From contig NZ_CANMVP010000017.1 of NCBI RefSeq assembly GCF_947501385.1, forward strand, positions 1-64,000: 64,000 bases of DNA, given 5' to 3'. The notes beneath the pieces are model-generated. The model saw nothing but the letters and a program-made list of their open reading frames with translations. It made no database searches and was not told the origin of the DNA. Below are positions 45,965-53,723 of the stretch, piece by piece; positions within the stretch are counted from its first letter, which is position 1, and each line of letters begins with the position of its first letter. Both the position numbers and the translations under genes were made by a program. The DNA is from an uncultured Polaribacter sp. (lineage in GTDB: Bacteria > Bacteroidota > Bacteroidia > Flavobacteriales > Flavobacteriaceae).

Positions 45965-47082
45965 TGAAATTGATAAAACTTCAAGATTTATATTTTAAAC
46001 CTTTTATTTCTGAAAAAGAAATTAAGGCAACGGTAAAATATTTAGCAGCTACTGTAAAGGCAGATTTACCAAAAGATGAAATCCCTATTTTTGTAGGAAT
46101 TTTAAATGGTTGTTTTCTATTTGCTGCAGATTTTATTAGAGAATTTAAAGGTAATTGTGAAGTTTCTTTTGTAAAACTAGCTTCTTATCAAGGTACTTCA
46201 TCTACAGAGAAAGTAAAGCAATTAGTTGGTATTAATGAAGATTTAACCAACAGAACTGTAATTATATTAGAAGATATTATAGATACAGGCGCAACACTTC
46301 AAGAGATTTATGATATCTTTAGAGATAAAAATGTAAAACAACTAAAAGTTGCCACGTTATTTTTTAAACCAGATGTTTTTAGAAAAGAATTACCCATAGA
46401 TTATATCGGAAAAAGTATTGCCGATAAATTTATAGTTGGTTATGGCTTAGATTACAATGGTTTAGGTAGAAATTATCCATCAATATATCAACTATCAACA
46501 ACACCTAAAATGAAAAACATCGTATTATTTGGTCCTCCTGGGGCTGGAAAAGGAACGCAAGCAGAATTCTTAAAAAACATGTACAATTTGGTACATATTT
46601 CTACAGGAGATGTGTTTCGTTTCAATATTAAAAATGCTACCGAATTAGGAATATTGGCTAAAAAATATATGGACGAAGGCGATTTGGTGCCAGACGAAGT
46701 AACCATTAAGATGTTAAAAGCTGAAGTGGAGAAAAATAAAGATGCGAATGGGTTTATTTTTGATGGTTTTCCTAGAACCGAATCTCAGGCAAAAGCTTTA
46801 GATACTTTTTTAGCAGAAAAAGGAGAACAGATCAACGGAATGATTGCTTTAGAAGTTCCTGAAGATGCATTGGTAACTCGTTTGTTAGAAAGAGGAAAAA
46901 CAAGTGGAAGAACAGACGATACTGATGAAGCAAAAATTAGAAATCGTTTTAATGAATACAATACAAAAACTGCCATTTTAAAAGATTATTTTGATGCTCA
47001 AGACAAATATTATGGTATTAATGGTGTGGGTTCTATAGAAGAGATTACACAACGTATTGCAAACGTATTTGATACATTATAA
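45964..47082 (+). CDS. Fused hypoxanthine phosphoribosyltransferase - adenylate kinase
   Basis: A 372-residue two-domain enzyme. Residues 1 to about 178 are HPRT: 'FVGILNGCFLFAADFIREF', 'VSFVKLASYQGTSS', the PRPP loop 'VIILEDIIDTGATLQEI' and 'FIVGYGLDYNGLGRNYP'. From Met183 it is a short-type adenylate kinase: P-loop 'LFGPPGAGKGTQAEF', 'HISTGDVFR', 'GFIFDGFPRTESQAKAL' and 'RLLERGKTSGRTDD', with no zinc LID. It salvages hypoxanthine/guanine and balances adenine nucleotides. The start overlaps the ORF6N stop; obgE follows after 66 bp. Confidence 0.94.
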   Translation: MKLIKLQDLYFKPFISEKEIKATVKYLAATVKADLPKDEIPIFVGILNGCFLFAADFIREFKGNCEVSFVKLASYQGTSSTEKVKQLVGINEDLTNRTVIILEDIIDTGATLQEIYDIFRDKNVKQLKVATLFFKPDVFRKELPIDYIGKSIADKFIVGYGLDYNGLGRNYPSIYQLSTTPKMKNIVLFGPPGAGKGTQAEFLKNMYNLVHISTGDVFRFNIKNATELGILAKKYMDEGDLVPDEVTIKMLKAEVEKNKDANGFIFDGFPRTESQAKALDTFLAEKGEQINGMIALEVPEDALVTRLLERGKTSGRTDDTDEAKIRNRFNEYNTKTAILKDYFDAQDKYYGINGVGSIEEITQRIANVFDTL

Positions 47083-47117
47083 ATTAAAAGTTTATGATTC
47101 GAGGTGCATTAAACCCG

Positions 47118-47142
47118 AAACTTTAAACTTTAAACTTTAAAC
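47118..47142. repeat. Tandem heptad AAACTTT repeat upstream of obgE
   Basis: About three and a half copies of AAACTTT directly before the obgE start; a low-complexity tract also common in related intergenic regions. Confidence 0.7.
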
Positions 47143-47148
47143 ACTTTT

Positions 47149-48138
47149 ATGACAGAAGGTAACTTTGTTGATTATATAAAAATTTATGCCTCTTCTGGAA
47201 AAGGAGGTCAAGGCTCTGTACATTTACACAGAGAAAAATACATTACCAAAGGCGGTCCTGATGGTGGAGATGGTGGACGTGGTGGACACATTATTTTACG
47301 TGGTGATAAAAATATGTGGACATTGTTTCACCTGAAATTTAAACGTCATTTTAGAGCAGAAGGTGGTGGTGCAGGAAGTGCAAGCAGAAGTACAGGCCAT
47401 GATGCAAAAGACATTTATATCGATGTTCCTTTAGGAACCATTGTGAGAGATGCAGATACTGATGAAATTTTACATGAAATTACCGAAAACGGAAAAGAAG
47501 TAATCTTATTACCTGGAGGAAAAGGTGGTCTTGGTAACTGGAATTTTAAATCTTCTACAAATCAGACACCAAGATATGCACAGCCAGGTATTGATGGTAT
47601 AGAAGGTTGGTATAGAATTGAATTAAAATTATTAGCAGATGTTGGTTTGGTAGGATTTCCAAATGCAGGTAAATCTACATTACTATCTGTTTTAACATCA
47701 GCAAAACCAAAAATTGCAGACTATGCTTTTACAACACTAAAACCAAACTTAGGAATTGTAGAACACAGAAATCATCAAACATTTGTAATTGCAGACATTC
47801 CTGGAATTATAGAAGGTGCTGCGGAAGGAAAAGGTCTTGGACATCGATTTTTACGTCATATTGAGCGAAATTCTACACTTTTATTTCTAGTTCCTGCAGA
47901 CAGTGATGACATCAACAAGGAATATGAAATTTTACTGAACGAATTAAAAAAACACAATCCTGAATTATTAGATAAAGACCGTTTGTTAGCCATTTCTAAA
48001 ACAGATATGTTAGACGATGAGTTACAGGCAGAAATTAAAGCAGAGCTCCCTAAAGATGTTGAAACGCTATTTATTTCTTCTGTTGCTGAAACAGGTTTAC
48101 AAGAATTGAAAGACAAGCTTTGGAAAATGCTAAATTAG
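47149..48138 (+). CDS. obgE: GTPase Obg
   Basis: A 329-residue GTPase. The glycine-rich Obg fold is at residues 1 to about 158 ('[19 protein letters not shown]', 'GGKGGLGN'). The G domain follows with G1 '[11 protein letters not shown]', G3 '[11 protein letters not shown]', G4 'AISKTDML' and G5 'ISSVAETG'. It binds the 50S subunit and links ribosome assembly with growth and stress. It lacks the long C-terminal extension of some homologues, as is usual here. Confidence 0.96.
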   Translation: MTEGNFVDYIKIYASSGKGGQGSVHLHREKYITKGGPDGGDGGRGGHIILRGDKNMWTLFHLKFKRHFRAEGGGAGSASRSTGHDAKDIYIDVPLGTIVRDADTDEILHEITENGKEVILLPGGKGGLGNWNFKSSTNQTPRYAQPGIDGIEGWYRIELKLLADVGLVGFPNAGKSTLLSVLTSAKPKIADYAFTTLKPNLGIVEHRNHQTFVIADIPGIIEGAAEGKGLGHRFLRHIERNSTLLFLVPADSDDINKEYEILLNELKKHNPELLDKDRLLAISKTDMLDDELQAEIKAELPKDVETLFISSVAETGLQELKDKLWKMLN

Positions 48139-48206
48139 CAATTTGCTGATTTTTTTACTAAGTTTTACATCTGAATTCGATTGGATGTTAAGAAAAACGG
48201 TATAGA

Positions 48207-48683
48207 TTACTCTTTCAAATGAATTCGGATGGGTAATTTATATTTTGTAGTAACCGGAATTCCTCTTTTAGTCGCAGGATAAATCGGTAAAATATTATCG
48301 ATAGAAAGCTTTAAAATACTATCTAGCGTTGGTATTTGTTCTTGAATATTTCTTGACGACTCAATTGATTCTAAACTAATTTTCCCTTTTGAATCTATTA
48401 AGATAGCAACATGTACAATTTCAGAGACAGCATCTTTAATTGTAAATTGATGTTTCTGCAACTCCGCTCCTATTTTTTTATGAATTGTATTTCTAAAACA
48501 AATCGATTTCTCTTGCTTTCCTATGATTGAATCACAATTTTTAAAGGAAGCTGAAATATCTACAGACTTAAAATCTACGATGGTATCTAGTGCTATTTTT
48601 TTTGTGTTTTTTGAAAATGAAAATTTATCACACGAAGTGCAAAAAAGAACGATTGATAAAAATAAAAAAACACGCAAAAACAT
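48207..48683 (-). CDS. Lipoprotein with TonB C-terminal-like domain
   Basis: A 158-residue protein with a lipobox (TSC, Cys18). 'ASFKNCDSIIGKQEKSICFRNTIHKKIGAELQKHQF' and 'VAILIDSKGKISLESIESSRN' recall the TonB-C-like domains found in flavobacterial energy-transducer homologues. The C-terminal end 'KRGIPVTTKYKLPIRIHLK' fits the final strand. No N-terminal TM/proline-rich linker is present, so it is not a canonical TonB. It is the last gene of the BlaI/BlaR-like cluster, 42 bp after the TPR gene. Confidence 0.65.
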   Translation of the reverse strand: MFLRVFLFLSIVLFCTSCDKFSFSKNTKKIALDTIVDFKSVDISASFKNCDSIIGKQEKSICFRNTIHKKIGAELQKHQFTIKDAVSEIVHVAILIDSKGKISLESIESSRNIQEQIPTLDSILKLSIDNILPIYPATKRGIPVTTKYKLPIRIHLKE

Positions 48684-48725
48684 AAATGTATAATTGCGTG
48701 AATTTACTAAAATTTAATGAACTTA

Positions 48726-49979
48726 TTATTCTAACTTTTCTCCTTTCATAAAAAATTCTTTTTTTATTTCTGAAATTCTCCTTTTTATAAAAATATCGGC
48801 GTCTTGATCTCTTTCCTGAAAATTATCCATGTATTTTACATAGTGTTTGTAGGCTATTTTTTTATCCTTATAATAAGCATCAGAAATTTTTGCCAGTTGA
48901 AAAAGCGCATTGTAATTCATGCTGTTTTCTTTGTAGGCTTTTTCAAAGTTTAGTAATGCCTGTTTTGGTTTCTTAGTTTCGTAAAACATGGTTGCCAATC
49001 CAAAATATTCTTCGTCTCTTTTTTCTTTTCCAATAAAAGTTGCCATCGTATAATTAAAACCTGCCGTTTTATAATCTTTTTCTTTCATAGCAATATGACC
49101 AAGGTATGTGAGTGCTTTAAAATTTGCTCTGTCTACTCTGTACAATTTTTTAAAATACTTTTTAGATTTTTCTAAACTATCTAAACTGTAATACACTCTT
49201 CCTAACATAGAGATGCTAAACGTTTCTTTTGTATCAATAGAGTCTAAATTTAATAATAACGGAATGGTTTCCACATAGTTTTTTTCCCTGTATAAATTAT
49301 TAATTTTCAACTTATTTAGATTGATGTGATTCTTATCTAACAGCAAACCTTTTTCTATAAATAAGTTTGTAGAATCTTTTTCATTTAATTTACTGTAACT
49401 AGAAGCTAAATGAGCAATTGCTTTCAGGTGTGTTGTATCTTTCTTATAAACATCTAAAAAACTGTTTATCATTCTATCTCTGTCTTTTACAAACGCATAC
49501 GCCAGTGCCAACTGATATGAATAATAGGCGTTTGTACTATCATGTTTTATTAAATTTTTAAAAGCTGATATGGATTTTTTATAGCTCTTTGTTTTTAAAT
49601 ATAGTTTTCCCAATTGGTATGCTAAAACTAAATTCATAGAATCTTTGGCTAATAAATTTTCATAAATAAGCACAGCTTCATTTGACTTGTTTAGTCTTTG
49701 ATAGACTTTTGCCAACTTTAAACTCGCTTTTTTATCTTCTTTAAAAATTAGTGCTTGTTCTAAATAAGAAGCGGTTTGTTTGTAATTATCGATCGATTCA
49801 TAAATTAAAGCTGTTTTATAATTTGATAAAAAAGTGGGCGGATTTATAGCCTTCAACTGAGACAATGCCAATTGGTATCTTCCGTTTTCGAACAAACTAT
49901 CTATCGTAGAAAAAGTCGAAGTTTGCGCTTCGACTTTTACAACTATTAGTAAAAATAGTATTAAAATATTCTTTGTCAT
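48726..49979 (-). CDS. Secreted TPR protein of the BlaR-like cluster
   Basis: A 417-residue protein with a short signal peptide (residues 1-18, 'VVKVEAQ'). At least nine TPR-like helix pairs follow, for example 'YQLGKLYLKTKSYKKSISAFKNLIKHD' and 'YFGLATMFYETKKPKQALLNFEKAYKEN'. It should be a periplasmic scaffold. It lies 9 bp downstream of the M56 peptidase gene and is probably co-transcribed with it, so the BlaI-like repressor likely controls it. Confidence 0.8.
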   Translation of the reverse strand: MTKNILILFLLIVVKVEAQTSTFSTIDSLFENGRYQLALSQLKAINPPTFLSNYKTALIYESIDNYKQTASYLEQALIFKEDKKASLKLAKVYQRLNKSNEAVLIYENLLAKDSMNLVLAYQLGKLYLKTKSYKKSISAFKNLIKHDSTNAYYSYQLALAYAFVKDRDRMINSFLDVYKKDTTHLKAIAHLASSYSKLNEKDSTNLFIEKGLLLDKNHINLNKLKINNLYREKNYVETIPLLLNLDSIDTKETFSISMLGRVYYSLDSLEKSKKYFKKLYRVDRANFKALTYLGHIAMKEKDYKTAGFNYTMATFIGKEKRDEEYFGLATMFYETKKPKQALLNFEKAYKENSMNYNALFQLAKISDAYYKDKKIAYKHYVKYMDNFQERDQDADIFIKRRISEIKKEFFMKGEKLE

Positions 49980-49988
49980 AAAATTATC

Positions 49989-51533
49989 TTATTGAACTAT
50001 TATTGCAAATGGAATATTATAACTCACAGATACTGTTTTTCCATTATTTTCTCCTGGAATCATTTTTGGTAAAGTTTCCATTATTCTAATTACTTCATTT
50101 TTTATATCTATATGTGGTGCTCTTGCTTTTATGTCTGTAATATCGCCACTTTCATTTATCTTAAACCCGATAAAAATTCTTTTTTTACCAGATTCTAAAC
50201 CTAATTGATTTGGTAAATCTGCATTAAAATATTTTATAAAATGTTTTTGAATCATTTTTGAAAAACAACCTTTATCACCAGAATCACAGCCTGGAAAAGT
50301 GGGTGCTTTATCTATGACCATAAAATTAACTGAATTATCACTAGACTTTACTCTTTCAGTTTCTACTCTTTCTTTAAGTATGTTGTTTTTTAAAATCATT
50401 GCAACTACTTTTCTACCATTTTGCATTTCAAAAAGCCTTAATTTCATGTAATAGTTATCATTATCATTTTTTTCAAAATGCTTTTTCATTTCTTCAAATT
50501 CCTCTTTTTCGTGATTTTTTAAACTGGTAAAATAAATCTCTTTAAATTCTTTTGGAACTTCTACTCCTAAGAAAGCATCTAAAAAAGTTTCTTTTTTACT
50601 TTCAAAAGAATTTAATTCTCCATCTGAGGAAAGTGTAAACATTTTAAATAACTCTTTTTTTGTTTCTAGATTATCTTTTAACTCTGTTTCTGAACAAGAA
50701 GTATAAAAAAGCATGCTCATTAAAACTGGAATTAAAACCAAATATTTTAACTGATTCATTTTCTTAGATTGTTTTTTTGTCATCATCATAATTCTTTTTT
50801 TAAGTAGAGTTTGTTTGTAAAATTGGTTGATAAATGCAATGTTTTCAACCTGAAAAAGGTTGGAAAGTAAGTTATTGATGTAGCTTTCTTTTGGAGTAGA
50901 TTTTGTAGCAATTTCATCCGAAATATATTCATGTACCAATGTGATTCTTTTCTGATAGATAAAAATCATCGGATTAAACCACATTACTATCTTCAAAAAT
51001 TCAAAGAATAATAAATCTAAAGAGTGTTTCTGTTTGCTATGCACCAACTCATGTGCAATGATTTGTGTTTTTTGAGATTCAGGAATTTCTTTCCCTAAAA
51101 AAATATAATTGAAAAATGAAAATGCTTTGGTTTGATTTGGAATTAAAACTAAAGTGTAGTCTTCTTTTTGAATCAATTTATAAGATCTTATTAAATTGAT
51201 AATCTGCAATAGTTTTACTAAAAACAACACACTAAATACAATAACACCCACACCAAATAACACATCTAAATAATTGATGGATTGGTACCAAGAAGTTTCT
51301 TGAATCACTTTTTCTGGTGATAACATAATTTCTGGTAAATAGACCATTATTTCTTGTGGAACTGCTTCTTGGAACGTTGGTATTTTAACAAATGGTAACA
51401 GAAAAGACAAAATGGGTGTACTTAACAAATACCCTCTATTTTTTATAAAGAACGTTTCTTTGCTTAAAAAGAAATCATAAATCACCAAGAACAATACTTG
51501 AAATAAGATGACTTGAATTATATAATTGATCAT
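49989..51533 (-). CDS. M56 (BlaR1-like) membrane metallopeptidase with TonB-C-like domain
   Basis: A 514-residue protein. TM segments are at about 3-22, 36-52, 88-110 and 263-280. The zinc motif HELVH (161-165) lies in 'IIAHELVHSKQKHSLDLLFFE', followed by 'WFNPMIFIYQKRITLVHEYISDEIAT'. After the last TM comes a long periplasmic region ending in a TonB-C-like domain ('PTFPGCDSGDKGCFSKMIQKHFIKYF...RIFIGFKINESGDITDIKAR'). In BlaR1 systems the peptidase cleaves the BlaI repressor when a ligand is sensed; here there is no penicillin-binding sensor domain. The signal is unknown. Confidence 0.88.
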   Translation of the reverse strand: MINYIIQVILFQVLFLVIYDFFLSKETFFIKNRGYLLSTPILSFLLPFVKIPTFQEAVPQEIMVYLPEIMLSPEKVIQETSWYQSINYLDVLFGVGVIVFSVLFLVKLLQIINLIRSYKLIQKEDYTLVLIPNQTKAFSFFNYIFLGKEIPESQKTQIIAHELVHSKQKHSLDLLFFEFLKIVMWFNPMIFIYQKRITLVHEYISDEIATKSTPKESYINNLLSNLFQVENIAFINQFYKQTLLKKRIMMMTKKQSKKMNQLKYLVLIPVLMSMLFYTSCSETELKDNLETKKELFKMFTLSSDGELNSFESKKETFLDAFLGVEVPKEFKEIYFTSLKNHEKEEFEEMKKHFEKNDNDNYYMKLRLFEMQNGRKVVAMILKNNILKERVETERVKSSDNSVNFMVIDKAPTFPGCDSGDKGCFSKMIQKHFIKYFNADLPNQLGLESGKKRIFIGFKINESGDITDIKARAPHIDIKNEVIRIMETLPKMIPGENNGKTVSVSYNIPFAIIVQ

Positions 51534-51695
51534 ATTGTTTTGTTTTTAAATGTTCTCGATACAATTTTGACGAAAAGTCAAAATCACTACCATTGACGTG
51601 TTTGTTTAATTTATTGATTATTAAATACTTAATAGTTCTCGACTCCGCTACCATTGACGTAGCTTGTAAGTTGCTGTTTTACAAATTATTAATAT

Positions 51696-51800
51696 ATGTC
51701 TGGTCGAGCGCAGTCGAGACCTCATTAAAACCTCTCGATAGCTTCGCTAGCTACTTTCAATGAAAATGTATTTTCATTTCAGTAATGCTCGAGGAGACAT
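51696..51800. repeat. 105-bp MITE-like element, copy 2
   Basis: Same length and termini (ATGTCTGGTCGAGC / GCTCGAGGAGACAT) as copy 1 at 22763-22867. Its inner stems differ by compensatory changes: TAGC-TTC-GCTA instead of AAAC-TGC-GTTT, and AATG...CATT instead of AATC...GATT in the 20-bp palindrome (51759-51778). Confidence 0.85.
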
Positions 51801-51814
51801 TACGTCATTCCAAC

Positions 51815-51919
51815 CGCTTGATAAAAATTTTTCTCGGGTCTCGAACAGACATTTACAATCATTTATTTAACATCACTCCTAACGCTTGATAAAAATTTTT
51901 TCTCGGGTCTCGAACTGAC
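51815..51919. repeat. Direct repeat pair, 36-37 bp
   Basis: CGCTTGATAAAAATTTTT followed by CTCGGGTCTCGAAC occurs at 51815-51850 and 51883-51919 with one extra T in the second copy, 68 bp apart. Confidence 0.85.
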
Positions 51920-51949
51920 AGTTACCGAAGACTGCCAACTGAATACTGC

Positions 51950-52312
51950 CTACTCTTTCTTATTCACTTCCTTAAGAATTGACTCCAATTCTGAAACATC
52001 CATTTTATTTTCTTTTACAAAAAAGGAAACCATACTTTTAAAAGAGCCATCAAAATAACCATTCATCAATTTGTGTAAACGTTGATTGCTGTAAGTTTCT
52101 TTTTCTATCATGGGATGGTATAAAAAACCTCTGCCCACTGCTTTATGTCCTACAAATTCTTTGGTTTCTAAAATTCTAATAATTGTAGAAACCGTATTAT
52201 ATGCAGGTTTTGGTGCAGGTAATTGATCAATTACTTCTTTTACAGAAGCTTCTTGTAAACCCCACAGAACATGCATTATTTGTTCTTCTGCTTTTGTTAA
52301 TTGTTTGCTCAT
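51950..52312 (-). CDS. BlaI/MecI-family transcriptional repressor
   Basis: A 120-residue protein starting at 'MSKQLTKAEEQIMHVLW' (three open codons precede). The winged helix 'EEQIMHVLWGLQEASVKEVIDQLPAPKPAYNTVSTIIRILETKEFVGHKAVGRGFLYHP' matches BlaI/MecI. The C-terminal helices form the dimer and would contain the peptidase cleavage site. Three ACTAAnnnnTTAGT dyads overlap its promoter, indicating autorepression. Its M56 partner gene follows after a repeat-filled gap. Confidence 0.92.
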   Translation of the reverse strand: MSKQLTKAEEQIMHVLWGLQEASVKEVIDQLPAPKPAYNTVSTIIRILETKEFVGHKAVGRGFLYHPMIEKETYSNQRLHKLMNGYFDGSFKSMVSFFVKENKMDVSELESILKEVNKKE

Positions 52313-52320
52313 AATTTTCA

Positions 52321-52386
52321 ACTAATATTTTAGTTTAACAATACAAATATAACTAAAAAATTAGTTTAAACTAATTTTTTAGTTAT
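52321..52386. promoter_or_regulatory. BlaI-type operator array and promoter
   Basis: ACTAAnnnnTTAGT dyads lie at 52321-52334, 52352-52365 and 52370-52383. The last two form a perfect 38-bp palindrome (52349-52386). The minus-strand -7 box TATATTTG (52351-52344) lies between operators 1 and 2. Repressor bound here would block blaI transcription and perhaps the divergent DUF456 promoter (TATTTTTG at 52410-52417). Confidence 0.82.
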
Positions 52387-52470
52387 AAATTTATTTCATA
52401 AAGGTTTTGTATTTTTGCTTTGATATAAATTAAATTGTCTGGTTCAGCTGAGTCGAAACCTAAAAAAACT

Positions 52471-52974
52471 ATGGATATTTTCTTATTAATTCTTGGCTTC
52501 TTACTCGTTATTCTTGGAATAATTGGTGCTGTTTTGCCTGTTTTACCGGGTACTTTAACAGGTTGGGTTGGCTTATTGGTACTACATTTTACTTCTATAA
52601 TACCTATGAATTGGACTTTTCTAGGAATTACTTTAGGAGTTGCCCTTGTTATTTTAATACTAGATTATGTGATTCCTGCCATTGGCACAAAACGCTTTGG
52701 CGGTAGTAAATATGGTGTTTATGGAACTACTATTGGTTTAGTTATTGGTTTGTTTACTCCCATTCCGTTTGGAATTTTAATTGGCGCTTTTCTGGGAGCA
52801 TTTATAGGTGAATTGATGTACAATAGCAAAGACAAAAAAAGAGCTATAAAAGCTTCTTTTGGTTCTTTTATAGGGTTACTAGCCTCTGCAACAATTGAGT
52901 TTTCTGTTGCGGTGGTTTTTGTGGTTTTATTCGTGATGAAGTTTTGGGAATATAAGGAAGGCTTTTTTAGTTAA
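52471..52974 (+). CDS. DUF456 family membrane protein
   Basis: A 167-residue protein of several hydrophobic helices. 'MDIFLLILGFLLVILGIIGAVLPVLPGTLTGWVGLLVLHF', 'VLDYVIPAIGTKRFGGSKYGVYGTTIG' and 'FGILIGAFLGAFIGEL' are typical of DUF456. The start is placed at this Met. The 12 open codons before it overlap a 'TGTCTGGTTCAGCTGAGTCGAAACC' repeat fragment (52436-52460). The function is unknown. It is divergent from the blaI-like gene and shares its operator region. Confidence 0.85.
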   Translation: MDIFLLILGFLLVILGIIGAVLPVLPGTLTGWVGLLVLHFTSIIPMNWTFLGITLGVALVILILDYVIPAIGTKRFGGSKYGVYGTTIGLVIGLFTPIPFGILIGAFLGAFIGELMYNSKDKKRAIKASFGSFIGLLASATIEFSVAVVFVVLFVMKFWEYKEGFFS

Positions 52975-52977
52975 AAA

Positions 52978-53232
52978 TTAAGCTTCATTCTCAATTCTAT
53001 TTCTCTTCATTTCAAACGCTTCAATCGCATCTTTTATAATGTCGAAAGATTTACTTGCGTTATTCATAACTTTTGCTAGCTCAACATCTAACGTTTCAGA
53101 TTTGATGTCAAAAAGCGAGACTTCGACTTGCCCAATTTTTTGCACTAAACTTTGTTGTGTGTTTTTAATATCTTCCATTTTTACTAAAACAGACTTCATA
53201 ACATCTAATCTTTTTCTTATTTTATCATCCAT
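52978..53232 (-). CDS. Small coiled-coil hypothetical protein
   Basis: An 84-residue, Lys/Glu-rich, wholly helical sequence with heptad-like spacing of hydrophobics ('VMKSVLVKMEDIKNTQQSLVQKIGQVEVSLFDIKSE'). It has no signal peptide or membrane segment. I do not recognise a family. It is convergent with the DUF456 gene, 3 bp apart. Codon use looks normal, so the ORF is probably real. Confidence 0.65.
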   Translation of the reverse strand: MDDKIRKRLDVMKSVLVKMEDIKNTQQSLVQKIGQVEVSLFDIKSETLDVELAKVMNNASKSFDIIKDAIEAFEMKRNRIENEA

Positions 53233-53370
53233 AATATGGTTATTTAGACTAAATATCGTAAAATTTAATGAAACAAAGCAGTAAATCTTGTTCTAATCTT
53301 TTTTATAAAACATAATTTTACTGATTAAAACTGAAAGCTGGCAAACAGGTTTAGCCCTGATTGAAGCATT

Positions 53371-53420
53371 TGTTTGAGCTCTTTTTTGCTATTTCAGCAA
53401 AAAAAGCGAGTGCTGAAAGC
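53371..53420. repeat. Structured repeat, second copy of the 24911 core
   Basis: TGTTTGAGCTCTTTTTTG, then CAAAAAAAGCGAGT and TGAAAGC, matches 24911-24958. The loop differs (CTATTTCAG versus TTTTTCT) but the arms remain complementary (GCTCTTTTTTGC with GCAAAAAAAGCGAG). Confidence 0.75.
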
Positions 53421-53483
53421 AGGAATTAGCTTCAAAAAATTATATTGAAATAAATTTGATAGCCCCTAAAATAAATTCGGGGT

Positions 53484-53591
53484 AAAAAAAAAGCGTCCCA
53501 TTTAAGGGAAGCTTTCCATTGGTTAACAAAACCACGACACTTTTTCTAAAGTGCCAAACAACACAACTAAATGCTACTTCAACAAAAAGTA
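53484..53591 (-). ncRNA. Candidate small RNA with four hairpins
   Basis: About 108 nt transcribed from a consensus promoter (53597-53626) to a strong terminator, with no convincing ORF. In order on the minus strand: stem GCTACTT/AAGTAGC, stem GGCACTTT/AAAGTGTC, stem TGGTT/AACCA, then AAGCTTCCC/GGGACGCTT (one mismatch) followed by nine T. The gap lies between the coiled-coil gene and lysS. No Rfam family is recognised by eye. Confidence 0.7.
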
Positions 53592-53596
53592 GCGGG

Positions 53597-53626
53597 CAAA
53601 TATACAACGTTTTATGATTTCCACAA
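53597..53626 (-). promoter_or_regulatory. Promoter of the candidate small RNA
   Basis: Minus-strand TTG (53626-53624), 19 bp, TATATTTG (53604-53597): exact consensus match pointing away from lysS. Confidence 0.75.
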
Positions 53627-53657
53627 TAACTTATAGTTATTTTATTGAAATCTGCAA

Positions 53658-53687
53658 TTGCCAACTTCTCTAAAGATTGTATCTTTG
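53658..53687 (+). promoter_or_regulatory. lysS promoter
   Basis: TTG (53658-53660), 19 bp, TATCTTTG (53680-53687), 36 bp upstream of the lysS ATG; exact consensus match. Confidence 0.8.
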
Positions 53688-53723
53688 CCACCTTTAATAT
53701 TTACTAGAAAATAGAGACAAAGA

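Larger units (their letters stand above)
51534..51949. other. Repeat-filled gap between blaI-like and blaR-like genes
   Basis: 416 bp without a gene where such gene pairs normally almost touch. It holds ACCATTGACGT twice (51590, 51650), the 105-bp element (51696-51800), and a 36-37 bp direct repeat (CGCTTGATAAAAATTTTT...TCTCGGGTCTCGAAC) at 51815-51850 and 51883-51919. A short AACTGC tract follows. Confidence 0.8.

Noticed and set aside
47118..47142. AAACTTT tract as a regulatory site of obgE
   Set aside because: Low-complexity repeats of this kind are common between genes in this group; nothing ties it to regulation.
52435..52470. 12-codon extension of the DUF456 protein
   Set aside because: Derived from a repeat fragment; the membrane domain starts at the next Met.
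53440..53691. 83-residue minus-strand ORF over the small RNA region
   Set aside because: It would begin before the predicted promoter, crosses the terminator and shows no protein-like features; it also covers the lysS promoter.
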